Below, one piece after another: positions 54,062-62,969 of a DNA stretch of 64,000 nucleotides. The translations under genes were made by a program, and so were the position numbers. Position 1 is the stretch's first letter, and the number at the start of each line of letters is the position of its first letter. Where the stretch lies: contig OZ244040.1 of NCBI GenBank assembly GCA_965215035.1, forward strand, positions 372,001-436,000, in the 5' to 3' direction. The notes beneath the pieces are model-generated. The model was not told the origin of the DNA. It saw only the letters and a program-made list of their open reading frames with translations, and did no database searches. The DNA comes from Azophilus sp965215035. Its GTDB lineage: Bacteria; Pseudomonadota; Gammaproteobacteria; Pseudomonadales; Azotimanducaceae.

Positions 54062-55084
54062 CTAGCGCTGCACACGGGCCGACGCCGCGCCGCTCAGCAG
54101 GCTCTCGATCTCGGCGGTGCCCGTGCGGTGGAAGTCGCCGGGAATCGCGTGATTGAGGCAACCGGCGGCAACCGCGAACTCAAGGGCCGCCGGCGGCGGC
54201 GCACCGCCCAACAGCCGGTAGATCAATCCAGCGGAGAACGCATCGCCGGTACCGATGCGGTCGGCGATATGGCGTATGTCGTAGTGCCCGGCCCGGTGGA
54301 ACCCCGTTCGCGAGCGCAGGCAGCCGGACCAGCCATTACTGTTGGCGTCCCAGACGTCGCGGCAAGTACCGGCGACCAGATCAAGGTTCGGATAAGTCGC
54401 CATTGCCGCCGCGCTCAGCGTCTCAAACAGGGTCGCGTAGTCGCCCTCAACCGGCCGCGGCGCCACGATCTCGAACATCTCCCGGAAATCGTCAGCACCG
54501 GCAATTAGCACATCGACGCCGGTGACGACCTCCTTCATCACCGATGCCGGGGAGGCACCGTAGTTCCAGAGTTTGCTGCGGTAGTTGGCATCGCAGGAGA
54601 CCCGGATGCCAAGCTTGCGCGCGCAGGCCACTGCGGCGAGGGTGGCATCCGCCGCCGCCCGGCTGAGCGCCGGCGTGATGCCGGTGACGTGCAGCCACTT
54701 CGCGCCCGCAAGTATGGTGGGCCAGTCGAGGTCGCCCGGCCGCACGGTTGCCAACGCCGAACCCGTCCGATCATAGGTTACCCGGGTCGCAAGATAGCCG
54801 GAGCCCGTTTCCACATAATAGATCCCGAGCCGCTCCCCACGCCGGCAGATGGCATCGGTGCCGACCCCAAAACCACGTAGCGCGGCAAGGACGGCATCGC
54901 CCAGCGGGTTGTTCGGCAGCGCCGTCGCCACGGCGACATCGATGCCAAACCCCGCGAGCGCCACCGCCACATTGGTTTCCGCCCCGCCGAGTGCGGCATC
55001 GAAGCGGTACGACTGCAGCAGGCGCTCGTGGCCCGGGGCCGACAACCGCAACATAATCTCTCCGAAACAAACCACATCCGCCAC
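54062..55084 (-). CDS. kdgK: 2-keto-3-deoxygluconate kinase
   Basis: A 340-residue PfkB-family sugar kinase (GTG start). VVCFGEIMLRLSAPG opens the fold, ALGGAETNVAVALAGFG near residue 31 is the first PfkB signature, and DRIGTGDAFSAGLIYRLL near residue 285 is the second, with the catalytic aspartate in GTGD. The substrate-contact pattern fits 2-keto-3-deoxygluconate kinases, which make KDPG for the Entner-Doudoroff split. A TRAP transporter, the class that often imports uronates or keto-acids, is divergent on its other side. Part of the 3' region is duplicated downstream (53725-53805). Confidence 0.85.
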   Translation of the reverse strand: MADVVCFGEIMLRLSAPGHERLLQSYRFDAALGGAETNVAVALAGFGIDVAVATALPNNPLGDAVLAALRGFGVGTDAICRRGERLGIYYVETGSGYLATRVTYDRTGSALATVRPGDLDWPTILAGAKWLHVTGITPALSRAAADATLAAVACARKLGIRVSCDANYRSKLWNYGASPASVMKEVVTGVDVLIAGADDFREMFEIVAPRPVEGDYATLFETLSAAAMATYPNLDLVAGTCRDVWDANSNGWSGCLRSRTGFHRAGHYDIRHIADRIGTGDAFSAGLIYRLLGGAPPPAALEFAVAAGCLNHAIPGDFHRTGTAEIESLLSGAASARVQR

Positions 55085-55295
55085 CAGCTTTCTCCTCCAC
55101 TCCTACCGGCAAGAGCCGCCCAAACCATTCCACACCCAGGCCCACCGCGGCCCCATCGGCTACCATTATGCCCCTAAGGGCGACCTGTCTAGCCCGCATA
55201 CTGCGCCAAGGGACGCGGCCAGCGCGGTTGGTACCCGGAACAACCTATGCCAACATGAGGGCATTCGAGAGGAAACCGCCAAATCTGCGAACTCG

Positions 55296-56423
55296 ATGAG
55301 CCGCACTAGAATCACCAACGCCTCGGCGGCGGTCGCCGTTGGCGCCGCTTTTCTCGCCGGGATAATCGGCAGCCTGGCGCTGCGGCCGGCGGGCGGCGGG
55401 GCCGTTGCCGATGGCAGCGCCGCCACCTCCGAAGCCGGCGTGGTCCGGCGCGTGCACTGGCGTTTACCGCTGTCGTTCCAGACCACCATGCCGGTGCTCG
55501 GCGACAACCCCATCTATGTGACCGAAGCCCTGCGCACGGCCTCCGGCGGCGCTGTGGACATCCGCATCTTCGAACCCGGCGAGGTGGTACCGGCGTTCGG
55601 GATCAGCGAGGCGGTGCGCGACGGCAAGATCGAAGCGGGCTATACCTGGCTGGGATACGACCAGGGACGCATTCCCTCGGCGGCTCTGCTGGCCGCGGTG
55701 CCTTTCGGTATGGAGCCCTGGGAGTTCGCGGCCTGGTGGTTCGATGCCGGGGGCCAGGAGGTGGGCCAGGCGCTATACGCCAAACAGAACACCCACATCA
55801 TCTTTTGCGGTTTGACCGGCCCCGAGACCGCCGGTTGGTTCCGGGCACCCGTGGGGAGCCTCGCCGACATACAGGGCCTGAAGATTCGCTTTGCCGGCAT
55901 CGGCGGCAAGGTCATCGAACAGGCCGGCGCCTCGGTTACCATGCTGCCGGGCGGCGAGATCTTCCAGGCCCTGGAGAAGGGCGCCATCGACGCCACCGAA
56001 TACGCCCTGCCCATCGTCGATCAGGCGCTCGGCTTCAACCGGGTGGCCACCTACAACTACTATCCCGGTTGGCACCAGCCAGCGACGGCCTCGCACATGA
56101 TCATCAACATGGATGTCTGGAAACAGACCTCCGTGGCCGACCAGACGTTGATCGAAACGGCCTGTACCGCTGGCGTGCTGCGCAACCTAGCCCGCAGCGA
56201 GGCGCTGCAGGGCGCGGTGATCGCCGGTTTTCCCGAGGTCGGCGTCCAGGCGGAGACGCTGCCCGAAGACCTGTTGCGCGAACTGCAACGCATAACTGCC
56301 ACCGTGCTGGAGGAGGAAGCGCGCAACGATTCCGACTTCGCCACCATCCTGGCATCGCAGAACGCCTTCCGGGCCGACTATGCGCACTGGAAGGCGCGCG
56401 CCTACCTACCGAGGGATTTTTGA
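55296..56423 (+). CDS. TRAP transporter solute-binding protein (DctP family)
   Basis: This 375-residue protein starts at the ATG giving MSRTRITNASAAVAVGAAFL, a signal or anchor segment. FQTTMPVLGDNPIYVTEAL and the DctP core LKIRFAGIGGKVIEQAGAS, with the ligand-coordinating arginine in KIRF, then LPGGEIFQALEKGAIDATEYA, are characteristic. In the periplasm it binds an organic acid and delivers it to DctQM. Because GIDATE..P resembles the mannonate/sialic-like subgroup only loosely, the ligand is not assigned. The stop overlaps the dctQ-like start by 1 bp (TGATG). Confidence 0.92.
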   Translation: MSRTRITNASAAVAVGAAFLAGIIGSLALRPAGGGAVADGSAATSEAGVVRRVHWRLPLSFQTTMPVLGDNPIYVTEALRTASGGAVDIRIFEPGEVVPAFGISEAVRDGKIEAGYTWLGYDQGRIPSAALLAAVPFGMEPWEFAAWWFDAGGQEVGQALYAKQNTHIIFCGLTGPETAGWFRAPVGSLADIQGLKIRFAGIGGKVIEQAGASVTMLPGGEIFQALEKGAIDATEYALPIVDQALGFNRVATYNYYPGWHQPATASHMIINMDVWKQTSVADQTLIETACTAGVLRNLARSEALQGAVIAGFPEVGVQAETLPEDLLRELQRITATVLEEEARNDSDFATILASQNAFRADYAHWKARAYLPRDF

Positions 56424-57016
56424 TGGCCGGTTCGCCGCCCGCAGCGCCCCCGGATTCCAGAGTCGAGCTGCGCCTGCCGGAAACCCGCCTGTCCCGCCTG
56501 GTCGATCCGTGGCTGGTCAAGGTCGGCCACTGGTCCTCCTGGCTCTGGCTGGCGCTCACCGCCATCATCGTAATCAATGTGATTCTGCGCCACGTCTTCA
56601 ACGAGGGCCGCATCGAGTTCGAGGAAATCCAGTGGCATATCTACGCCGCTGGGTTCCTGCTCGGCCTCGGCTATGCCCTACAGGCCGATGCGCATATACG
56701 GGTCGATGTGCTGCACGAACGGTTCTCGCCGACCCTGAAGGCCTGGATCGAGTTGTACGGGCTGGTTCTGTTGCTATTGCCCTTCATCGCCGTGGTGCTG
56801 ATCTACAGCGTGCCGTTCGTGCGCACGAGCTTCGAGCTCGGCGAGGTCTCCGCATCGCCCGGAGGGCTACCCTACCGGTGGGCCATGAAGGCGGTGTTGC
56901 CCGTCGGCTTCGCGCTGTTGTTGTTGGCCGCCTTGGCGCGCCTGACCAGGCTGTGGGCCTTTCTGTTTCTGGACACCGACGCCAACGACAGCGGCGATGG
57001 CGGCAGCGATGCCTGA
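56423..57016 (+). CDS. TRAP transporter small membrane subunit (DctQ family)
   Basis: A 197-residue, four-helix membrane protein. HWSSWLWLALTAIIVINVIL forms the first helix, FEEIQWHIYAAGFLLGLGYAL includes the conserved E..W of DctQ, and HIRVDVL follows. It links the binding protein to the large channel subunit. It starts inside the preceding stop codon and ends 35 bp before the DctM-like gene. Confidence 0.93.
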   Translation: MAGSPPAAPPDSRVELRLPETRLSRLVDPWLVKVGHWSSWLWLALTAIIVINVILRHVFNEGRIEFEEIQWHIYAAGFLLGLGYALQADAHIRVDVLHERFSPTLKAWIELYGLVLLLLPFIAVVLIYSVPFVRTSFELGEVSASPGGLPYRWAMKAVLPVGFALLLLAALARLTRLWAFLFLDTDANDSGDGGSDA

Positions 57017-57051
57017 GCCGGGATTCATTCCACAACCGGGATGGAACGCCT

Positions 57052-58401
57052 ATGCAGCCGAATGAAGTGCTGGCGCTTTGCATGTTTTTCAGCTTCATCG
57101 GCCTGGTGTTCAGCGGGTTTCCGGTGGCCTGGATTCTGGGCGGGCTGTCGATTCTGTTCACGGCGCTGGCCATCGTGCTGCATATCGATTTCAACGTGCC
57201 CTTCGCCATCGACTGGGGCTATGCCTCGCTGGTTGTGGACCGCTCCTGGAACGTGATGGAGAACTGGGTGATGGTGGCACTGCCCATGTTCATCTTCATG
57301 GGCCTGCTGCTCGACCGTTCGGGCATCGCCAGGGAACTCATGGTCAGTTTCTCGCGGCTTTTCGGGGGCGTTCGCGGCGGGCTGGCCGTCACGGTGACGA
57401 TTATCGGCGTGCTGCTTGCCGCCACCACGGGCATCATCGGCGCCTCCGTCGTGCTGCTGGCCCTGCTCGGCCTGCCCGTGATGCTCAATCAGGGGTACGA
57501 CCGGTCGCTCGCCTCCGGTACCGTTTGCGCGGTCGGCACCCTAGGCATTCTCATACCGCCAAGCATCATGCTAGTACTCATGGCGGACCGCATGGCCATG
57601 AGTGTGGGCGACCTCTTTCTGGGTGCCGTGTTCCCCGGCATGCTGCTCGGCGGGTTGTACGTGGGGTACCTGCTGCTATACGCCCAGTTGCGCCCCAAGG
57701 TGGCGCCGGCGGGCAAGCGGGAAACCGTGGACTGGCGGGCAATCCGCGCACTGTTCGCCGCCATTCTGCCGCCGGCGCTGCTCATACTGGCGGTGCTCGG
57801 CAGCATCTTCTTCGGCCTGGCGACACCCACCGAGGCGGCGGGCGTCGGCGCGGCGGCGGCCCTGTTGTTGGCGTTCGCCAAGCGGCAACTGGATAGCGGC
57901 GTGCTGAAAACCGTGCTGGTGGAGACGACGCGCACCACGGGCTTTATCTTTGGCGTGCTGCTCGGCGCCACCGCATTCGCCTTGGTGCTGCGCGGCCTAG
58001 GCGGTGACGAGTTGATCGAGCGGGCCTTGTTGAACCTGCCATTCAGCCCGGCGGGTATTGTCGTCACCATACTGTTCGCCACCTTCCTGCTCGGCTTTTT
58101 TCTCGATTGGATAGAACTGACGCTGATTATTCTGCCCCTGGTTTCGCCGGTGGTAGCCAACCTGGGGTTCGACCCGGTCTGGTTTACGGTGCTGTTCGCG
58201 GTATGCCTGCAAACCAGTTTCCTGACACCGCCGGTGGGTTTCTCGATCTTCTACCTGAAGGGCGTGGCCCCGCCGGGCGTGGATGTGCGCACCATCTATC
58301 GCGGCGTGGTTCCCTTTATTCTGCTGCAACTCGCCGGGCTCATCATCATCTTCCAATGGCAGGAGCTGGTCACCTGGCTGCCGGCCCAGGCGTATGGCTG
58401 A
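57052..58401 (+). CDS. TRAP transporter large membrane subunit (DctM family)
   Basis: A 449-residue protein with about twelve helices. VALPMFIFMGLLLDRSGIA, ATTGIIGASVVLLALLGLPV and GTLGILIPPSIMLVL match the sodium-coupled DctM channel, and the last third has FLDWIELTLIILPLVSPV and CLQTSFLTPPVGFSIFYLKG. It uses the sodium gradient to import the ligand. The ATG at 57052 is chosen because another ATG at 57041 is out of frame. Confidence 0.95.
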   Translation: MQPNEVLALCMFFSFIGLVFSGFPVAWILGGLSILFTALAIVLHIDFNVPFAIDWGYASLVVDRSWNVMENWVMVALPMFIFMGLLLDRSGIARELMVSFSRLFGGVRGGLAVTVTIIGVLLAATTGIIGASVVLLALLGLPVMLNQGYDRSLASGTVCAVGTLGILIPPSIMLVLMADRMAMSVGDLFLGAVFPGMLLGGLYVGYLLLYAQLRPKVAPAGKRETVDWRAIRALFAAILPPALLILAVLGSIFFGLATPTEAAGVGAAAALLLAFAKRQLDSGVLKTVLVETTRTTGFIFGVLLGATAFALVLRGLGGDELIERALLNLPFSPAGIVVTILFATFLLGFFLDWIELTLIILPLVSPVVANLGFDPVWFTVLFAVCLQTSFLTPPVGFSIFYLKGVAPPGVDVRTIYRGVVPFILLQLAGLIIIFQWQELVTWLPAQAYG

Positions 58402-58413
58402 CGAGGCATCGCC

Positions 58414-59010
58414 GTGACCCGCATCGCTGTCCTCGCATCTCACGGTGGCTCCATCCTGCAGGCCGTACTGGATGCCTGCCAGTCCGGCGCACTTGCGGCG
58501 CAGGTGGTGCTGGTCATCAGTAACAACAGCGGCTCCTTCGCACTGCGCCGCGCCGCCAAGGCAGATGTCGGCCGGCTGCACCTGAGCAGCGTAACGCACC
58601 CCGACCCGACCCGCCTCGACCGCGCCATACGGGCGGGGCTGCTGGGTGTCCGCGCCGATTGGGTGTTGCTCGCGGGCTACATGAAAAAACTGGGCAATGA
58701 GACATTGGCGGCCTTTCCCAACCGCATTCTGAATACCCATCCGGCCCTGTTGCCGAAGTACGGCGGCAGGGGATTCTACGGACGCAACGTGCACCATGCC
58801 GTGCTCCAGGCACAGGAACCGGAATCCGGCGCCACCGTGCACCTAGTGGATGCCGACTACGATACCGGCCCCATTCTCGCCCAAGCCAGGGTGCCCGTAG
58901 AACCAAGCGACAGCGTCGAGACGTTGCAGGAGCGGGTACAGGTGGCCGAGCGCGAGCTGGTGGTGAATACGCTGCGCGACCTGGTCCAGGGCCGCCTATC
59001 GACCGCCTAG
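58414..59010 (+). CDS. purN: PurN-like phosphoribosylglycinamide formyltransferase
   Basis: A 198-residue formyltransferase-fold protein (GTG start), 12 bp behind the TRAP operon. The catalytic residues are intact: NTHPALLPKYGG (Asn, His) and VDADYDTGPIL (Asp). However, the phosphate-binding loop, usually SGNGSNLQA, reads SHGGSILQA. It may be a PurN with altered substrate binding, or a paralog acting on another amine. It follows a transporter rather than purine genes, which supports caution. Symbol is given at family level. Confidence 0.8.
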   Translation: MTRIAVLASHGGSILQAVLDACQSGALAAQVVLVISNNSGSFALRRAAKADVGRLHLSSVTHPDPTRLDRAIRAGLLGVRADWVLLAGYMKKLGNETLAAFPNRILNTHPALLPKYGGRGFYGRNVHHAVLQAQEPESGATVHLVDADYDTGPILAQARVPVEPSDSVETLQERVQVAERELVVNTLRDLVQGRLSTA

Positions 59011-59245
59011 TGCTGTGTCCCGGAAACAACTGAACAAAATCGCTCGATGAACTGAGCGACGACGACCCCGAGGTCGCGAAGGCAAAGGCGGAGCTGGACC
59101 GGATCGAGGATCGCCCGCGCCCGGGCGGCGCGATGTCCGGGGATGCCCCGACCGGTGCCGGGGCGCCGGCCAGCAATTGCGCGGCAACGCGCTGGGCGTT
59201 CGCCTCGACCACCGGCGCGTCGTCGAGCGGCGGTGACAACGGCGG
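59011..59245. other. Gap with an orphan reading frame
   Basis: A plus-strand frame reads DELSDDDPEVAKAKAELDRI followed by EDRPRPGGAMSGDAPTGAG and ends at 59242-59244 with GGDNGGY. It has no ribosome-binding site or start in the acidic part, so it looks like the tail of a lost gene. Nothing else is seen. Confidence 0.35.
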
Positions 59246-60076
59246 CTATTGATGCAACTGGCGTAACGCAGCCTGGTGGACGCGGGCGTCGCCGGCGGCG
59301 ACTACGGTACCGCCCATTGCCGGGTCGTCGCCCGACCAGGTCGTGATCAGGCCACCGGCGCCGCGCACGATGGGAATGAGCGCCTGGATGTCATAGGGTT
59401 TCAGACCGGCTTCCACAACCAGGTCAAGGCAGCCCATCGCCAGCAGCACATAGTTGTAGCAATCGCCGCCGAACCGGGTGAAACGCACCCGTTTATCAAC
59501 CCGCGCAAACGCGGCACGCTCGTCTCCGGGCGCGAAGATGCGCGTGCTGGTGCAGGCCAGCGCCGCCTCCTCCAGGGCCGCGCAGGGACGCACCCGCACC
59601 GCGCACTCCACCGCGCCGCGCCGATAGCCGGCCCGCTCGCCGTCCCCGTAGAAAGATTCGCCCGCGAACGGCTGGTGCATCACACCGAGCAACGGCGCCT
59701 GTCCATCGAACAGCGCCACCAGCACGCCCCAGTGCAGCATGCCGGTCACGAACCCCCGGGTTCCGTCGATGGGGTCGATCACCCAGGTCAGGCCATTGCC
59801 TTGCCGATGGTCGAACTCCTCCGCGAATACGCCGTGCTCCGGCCAACTTTGCCGCAGGCGCTCGCGAATAACGGTTTCCGCGGCGCGGTCCGCCTCGGTC
59901 ACCGGATCGTATCCCCGGTTGTATTCCCCGCCATCGCCCTTGTTGTCCACCCGCACACCCGAGCGGAAGAACGGCAGGGTGGCGGCCCCCGCGTGCTCAG
60001 CCGCATCTAACGCAAAGGCCAGGTAAGTCCGCCTGTCCTCCGGGGAAACCTCCACTCTTCTCGAATAATCCAGCAT
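59246..60076 (-). CDS. Inositol monophosphatase-family/HisN-like phosphatase
   Basis: This 276-residue enzyme has the lithium-sensitive phosphatase motifs: YDPVTEADRAAETVIRERL (first metal ligands), GVFAEEFDH (Glu), TWVIDPIDGTRGFVTGMLHW (D-P-I-D-G-T), and GCLDLVVEAGLKPYDIQAL with the final aspartate. The sequence GTRGFV and the GLKPYDIQAL ending fit the histidinol-phosphatase (HisN) subgroup better than inositol phosphatases. It is a single gene on the minus strand. Confidence 0.9.
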   Translation of the reverse strand: MLDYSRRVEVSPEDRRTYLAFALDAAEHAGAATLPFFRSGVRVDNKGDGGEYNRGYDPVTEADRAAETVIRERLRQSWPEHGVFAEEFDHRQGNGLTWVIDPIDGTRGFVTGMLHWGVLVALFDGQAPLLGVMHQPFAGESFYGDGERAGYRRGAVECAVRVRPCAALEEAALACTSTRIFAPGDERAAFARVDKRVRFTRFGGDCYNYVLLAMGCLDLVVEAGLKPYDIQALIPIVRGAGGLITTWSGDDPAMGGTVVAAGDARVHQAALRQLHQ

Positions 60077-60157
60077 CGCCCGCCGCCCGGCCGGTTATCT
60101 CGGCATTATCGCCCATGACGAACAGCCATGCCCACCGCGCCACCTACGCCAACCGGT

Positions 60158-60243
60158 GGTAGTGCATCAGTTTGCATCCCGAGCCTGCTGAATCCCCTGT
60201 GTGCCATGCCTCCGCTCGGCCCACAAACTCAAACTGAGTATCC
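60158..60243 (+). mobile_element. R1 MITE-like element, copy 4 (degenerate right end)
   Basis: The left tip GGTAGTGCATCAGTTTGCAT and the body CTGAATCCCCTGTGTGCC plus CCGCTCGGCCCACAAA match the other copies; the right tip has decayed to CTCAAACTGAGTATCC. No target duplication is visible. It lies in the 377-bp gap before the MATE gene, whose remaining part shows nothing else I can name. Confidence 0.75.
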
Positions 60244-60453
60244 ATGTTGTCAAGAATGTATTTGTTGGTGCATTTCCATACAGCATCCCGGCGACATTGG
60301 ACGGGAGCCGGTCGATAAGCCGCTGGCCGAGGTCGCTTGAGGCAGGTCGCGTTACTACCCAAACTGTCCTTGAGCGCGGCGCGGCGCTAAGGTGCGCTAT
60401 TGGGCGGCAGCCGTTACCGCCGCCAGTCTGGATTGAACGACAAGCAAGGCCTT

Positions 60454-61800
60454 ATGTCGCAGCGAGACCTCACCCGCGGCCCCGTATCGATGGCGCTTCT
60501 GAAGTTGACCGCGCCCATGACCCTGGGCATTTCGTCGGCGATCCTCGTACAAACTCTGGAAATGGGGTTCATCGGCCAACTCGGCACCGAACAGGTTGCG
60601 GCGATGACGTTCACCTTCCCGCTAACCATGATGCTTACGAGCATCGCGCTGGGCATAGGCATCGGCGCCTCGTCGGTCATCGCCCGCAGCGTCGGCGGTG
60701 GCGACCAGGAGGACGTCAAGCGCCTGGGAACGCACAGCATTCTTCTGGTCACTGTTTGCATGACCGTAATCGCCCTGATCGGCTGGGCAACGATCGACCC
60801 GGTATTCACGGCGCTCGGCGCGCCGGCCAGCATGCTGCCGCTTATTCACAGCTACCTGGACATTTACTATCCGGGTGCGGTGCTGTTCACCATCACCATG
60901 ATCGCAAGCAGCATCATGCGCGCTAGCGGCAACGCCAATGTGCCGGGACTGATCATTACAGTCGCCGCCGTCCTGAACCTCGCCATCGACCCGATACTGA
61001 TCTTCGGCTGGTTCGGTTTCCCCCGCCTGGAACTCGCCGGCGCCGCCATTGCGATGACCCTAACCCGGCTGCTCACCACCCTGGTGCTGTTCCACTACCT
61101 CTATCGCAGCGGTTTGATCTATCGCCGCGCATCGATGGGAATCACGGCGCTATTGGCACGTTTCGGCGAGTCCGCGAGGCGGATTCTACACATCGGCATT
61201 CCCGCCATGGCCACGCAACTCATCGCCCCGGTATCGGCCGCTGTCATCACGCGGCTGCTGGCAAGCCACGGCGAGGCGGTGGTCGCCGGATTTGGCGTGG
61301 CCAATCGCATCGAGTCGGTCGCCATCATTGCGCTGTTCGCCCTGTCGGGGAGCATCGGTCCGTTCGTAGGGCAGAACTGGGGTGCCAACCGTTTGGAGCG
61401 AGTGCGCGAGGGCATGCACGTTGCCTATGTTTTCTGCCTAGGCTGGGGGCTGGTCGCCGCCGCGGCCCTGTTCAGCTTCGGCGAGACCGTCGCACTGTGG
61501 GTGAACGACGACCCCGAGGTGCTATACGTGGCGGCATTCTATCTGGCGCTGGTTCCCTGGAGTCATGGGTTCTGGGGGGTGCTGATGATGGTCTCGGCGT
61601 CATTCAACGGCCTTGGCAGGCCCATCCCTTCCACCGTCCTCTCGTTCACGCGCATGTTCCTGCTGAACGTACCCCTCGCCCTGATCCTGAACGGGTTGTA
61701 CGGGTACCAGGGCATCTTCGCCGCTACCTTGGTGAGCAATTGCCTGATGGGCATGCTGGGATACCTGTGGTTTCGCCGCGCGTTCTTTGCAGGCCGGTAG
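60454..61800 (+). CDS. MATE-family multidrug/cation antiporter
   Basis: This 448-residue protein starts at the ATG giving MSQRDLTRGPVSMALLKLTA (an earlier in-frame codon at 60400 would add 18 residues). It has about twelve helices in two similar halves, with PMTLGISSAILVQTLEMGFI and, in the second half, GIPAMATQLIAPVSAAVITR and GFGVANRIESVAIIAL. MATE proteins export drugs or metabolites using sodium or proton gradients. The substrate is unknown. It is a single-gene unit. Confidence 0.93.
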   Translation: MSQRDLTRGPVSMALLKLTAPMTLGISSAILVQTLEMGFIGQLGTEQVAAMTFTFPLTMMLTSIALGIGIGASSVIARSVGGGDQEDVKRLGTHSILLVTVCMTVIALIGWATIDPVFTALGAPASMLPLIHSYLDIYYPGAVLFTITMIASSIMRASGNANVPGLIITVAAVLNLAIDPILIFGWFGFPRLELAGAAIAMTLTRLLTTLVLFHYLYRSGLIYRRASMGITALLARFGESARRILHIGIPAMATQLIAPVSAAVITRLLASHGEAVVAGFGVANRIESVAIIALFALSGSIGPFVGQNWGANRLERVREGMHVAYVFCLGWGLVAAAALFSFGETVALWVNDDPEVLYVAAFYLALVPWSHGFWGVLMMVSASFNGLGRPIPSTVLSFTRMFLLNVPLALILNGLYGYQGIFAATLVSNCLMGMLGYLWFRRAFFAGR

Positions 61801-61804
61801 TGGT

Positions 61805-61906
61805 ATTCCAGCCATTCTCAGTTTGGCGTCCGACTACACCTCGGCAGCATCGGATAGCTGGAGCACACCGATTCCAGCCATTCCCACTTTGGCGTCCGAC
61901 TGCACC
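61805..61906. repeat. Two 36-bp direct repeats, period 66 bp
   Basis: Units at 61805-61840 and 61871-61906 share ATTCCAGCCATTC.CA.TTT and GGCGTCCGACT.CACC with three mismatches, separated by 30 bp. They begin 5 bp after the MATE stop and run directly into the R3 repeat. Confidence 0.65.
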
Positions 61907-61999
61907 GTTCGGCGCATAACGCCCCGCATTTCCGGCCTAATTCGGGCCAAATCGACCGGCGAACCCTGCCTGTGGAGGGGCTGAAAGCCATAATGAGAA
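61907..61999 (+). repeat. R3 dispersed repeat, copy 2
   Basis: Matches 29939-30031 over 93 bp, with TTCGGGCCAAATCGACCGGC and GGGGCTGAAAGCCATAATGA. It sits between the convergent MATE and MOSC genes. Like copy 1 it lies downstream of a transporter gene. Confidence 0.75.
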
Positions 62000-62015
62000 C
62001 CACTGTTTGTATTCA

Positions 62016-62564
62016 CTAAGGCTGTACTTTGCTGGCGATATCACCCACCCGGATGGCGCCGGGCTCGATGACCTTGGCGTTGATACCCCGCAGATTGTGC
62101 CGCCGGCCGTCGGGCGAGTTGACGAACCGGACGGCGTCTAGGCCGTAGCGGGCGGAGAACTTCCGGCAACCGGTGTGCGGAACGGCCGTCACCTCGATGA
62201 CCGCCCCGCCCAGCGTCAGCCTGGTGCCCGGCGGCAGGTTGTCTTCGCCGAGCTGCAGATCAACGAACAGTTGATCGCCGGCCAGTGGCCAGCGCTCAGG
62301 ACTCCGCGCCACCAGGGCGGTGACCCGGCAGTTCATCACATTGAGCTGCATGTCCGCGTATTCCGAGGCGCTCCGCCCACTGCCCCGGGTGCGCCAGTTG
62401 TCGCCAACCAAACCTTCCTCTAAGTCGAGCACACCCTCTTCCAGAACCTCGCGTTCGTCGACCCGTGGCCGACGAACGATCATCCGCAGAGCGCCACCGT
62501 CCCTAGGTGCCGCGAGGATGTGCGCCAGACCGGCTTCGAGTTCTTTCCGGGTCGGGTGTTGCAT
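62016..62564 (-). CDS. MOSC-domain protein
   Basis: A 182-residue protein; the ATG at 62564 has AAGGAG upstream and gives MQHPTRKELEAGLAHILAAP. The MOSC core appears as GLVGDNWRTRGSGRSASEYA, LNVMNCRVTALVA, and a metal/sulfur-carrying cysteine in VPHTGCRKFSARYG, followed by LRGINAKVIEPGAIRVGD. MOSC proteins handle the molybdenum cofactor or detoxify N-hydroxylated compounds by sulfur transfer. The upstream 62565-62969 is a divergent promoter region without other genes. Confidence 0.88.
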   Translation of the reverse strand: MQHPTRKELEAGLAHILAAPRDGGALRMIVRRPRVDEREVLEEGVLDLEEGLVGDNWRTRGSGRSASEYADMQLNVMNCRVTALVARSPERWPLAGDQLFVDLQLGEDNLPPGTRLTLGGAVIEVTAVPHTGCRKFSARYGLDAVRFVNSPDGRRHNLRGINAKVIEPGAIRVGDIASKVQP

Positions 62565-62923
62565 GGGGCGGCGCTCCTTGGGAGTGGCGATGGAAGGCGG
62601 CAATATGGGCCAAGCCGCAGGGCGATTCAAGCCGCGGGCGGCCGCCACCCCGGGGCACCGCAACCACATCGGGCAGTGTCCGGTTGCCGCGAACATTGCC
62701 CGCAATAACCGGGAACGCCCACTTTCCGCCACGCTCGGCCCGCACACACTGCCGCCAACCAATGCCATAATGTCCGCAATGGGTCTTATGTAGATTGGTT
62801 GACAAGCCACCACATGTCGAGCCTTGCGGGCCGCATAACCACCTCATGTCGTGCTCTGTCAACTGATCGACATAATTCCCTTCGCAATTGAGCGGCCGGC
62901 CCCGCACCGCAACCGGAACCAAT

Positions 62924-62954
62924 TCGAGCAAGACAAGGACTCGAGCAAGACAAG
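62924..62954. repeat. 17-bp-period tandem repeat in luciferase-like gene leader
   Basis: TCGAGCAAGACAAG occurs at 62924-62937 and 62941-62954, directly before the ribosome-binding site AAAAGG of the following gene. It lies in the 405-bp divergent gap with the MOSC gene. Confidence 0.6.
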
Positions 62955-62969
62955 AAAAGGAAACGCAGC

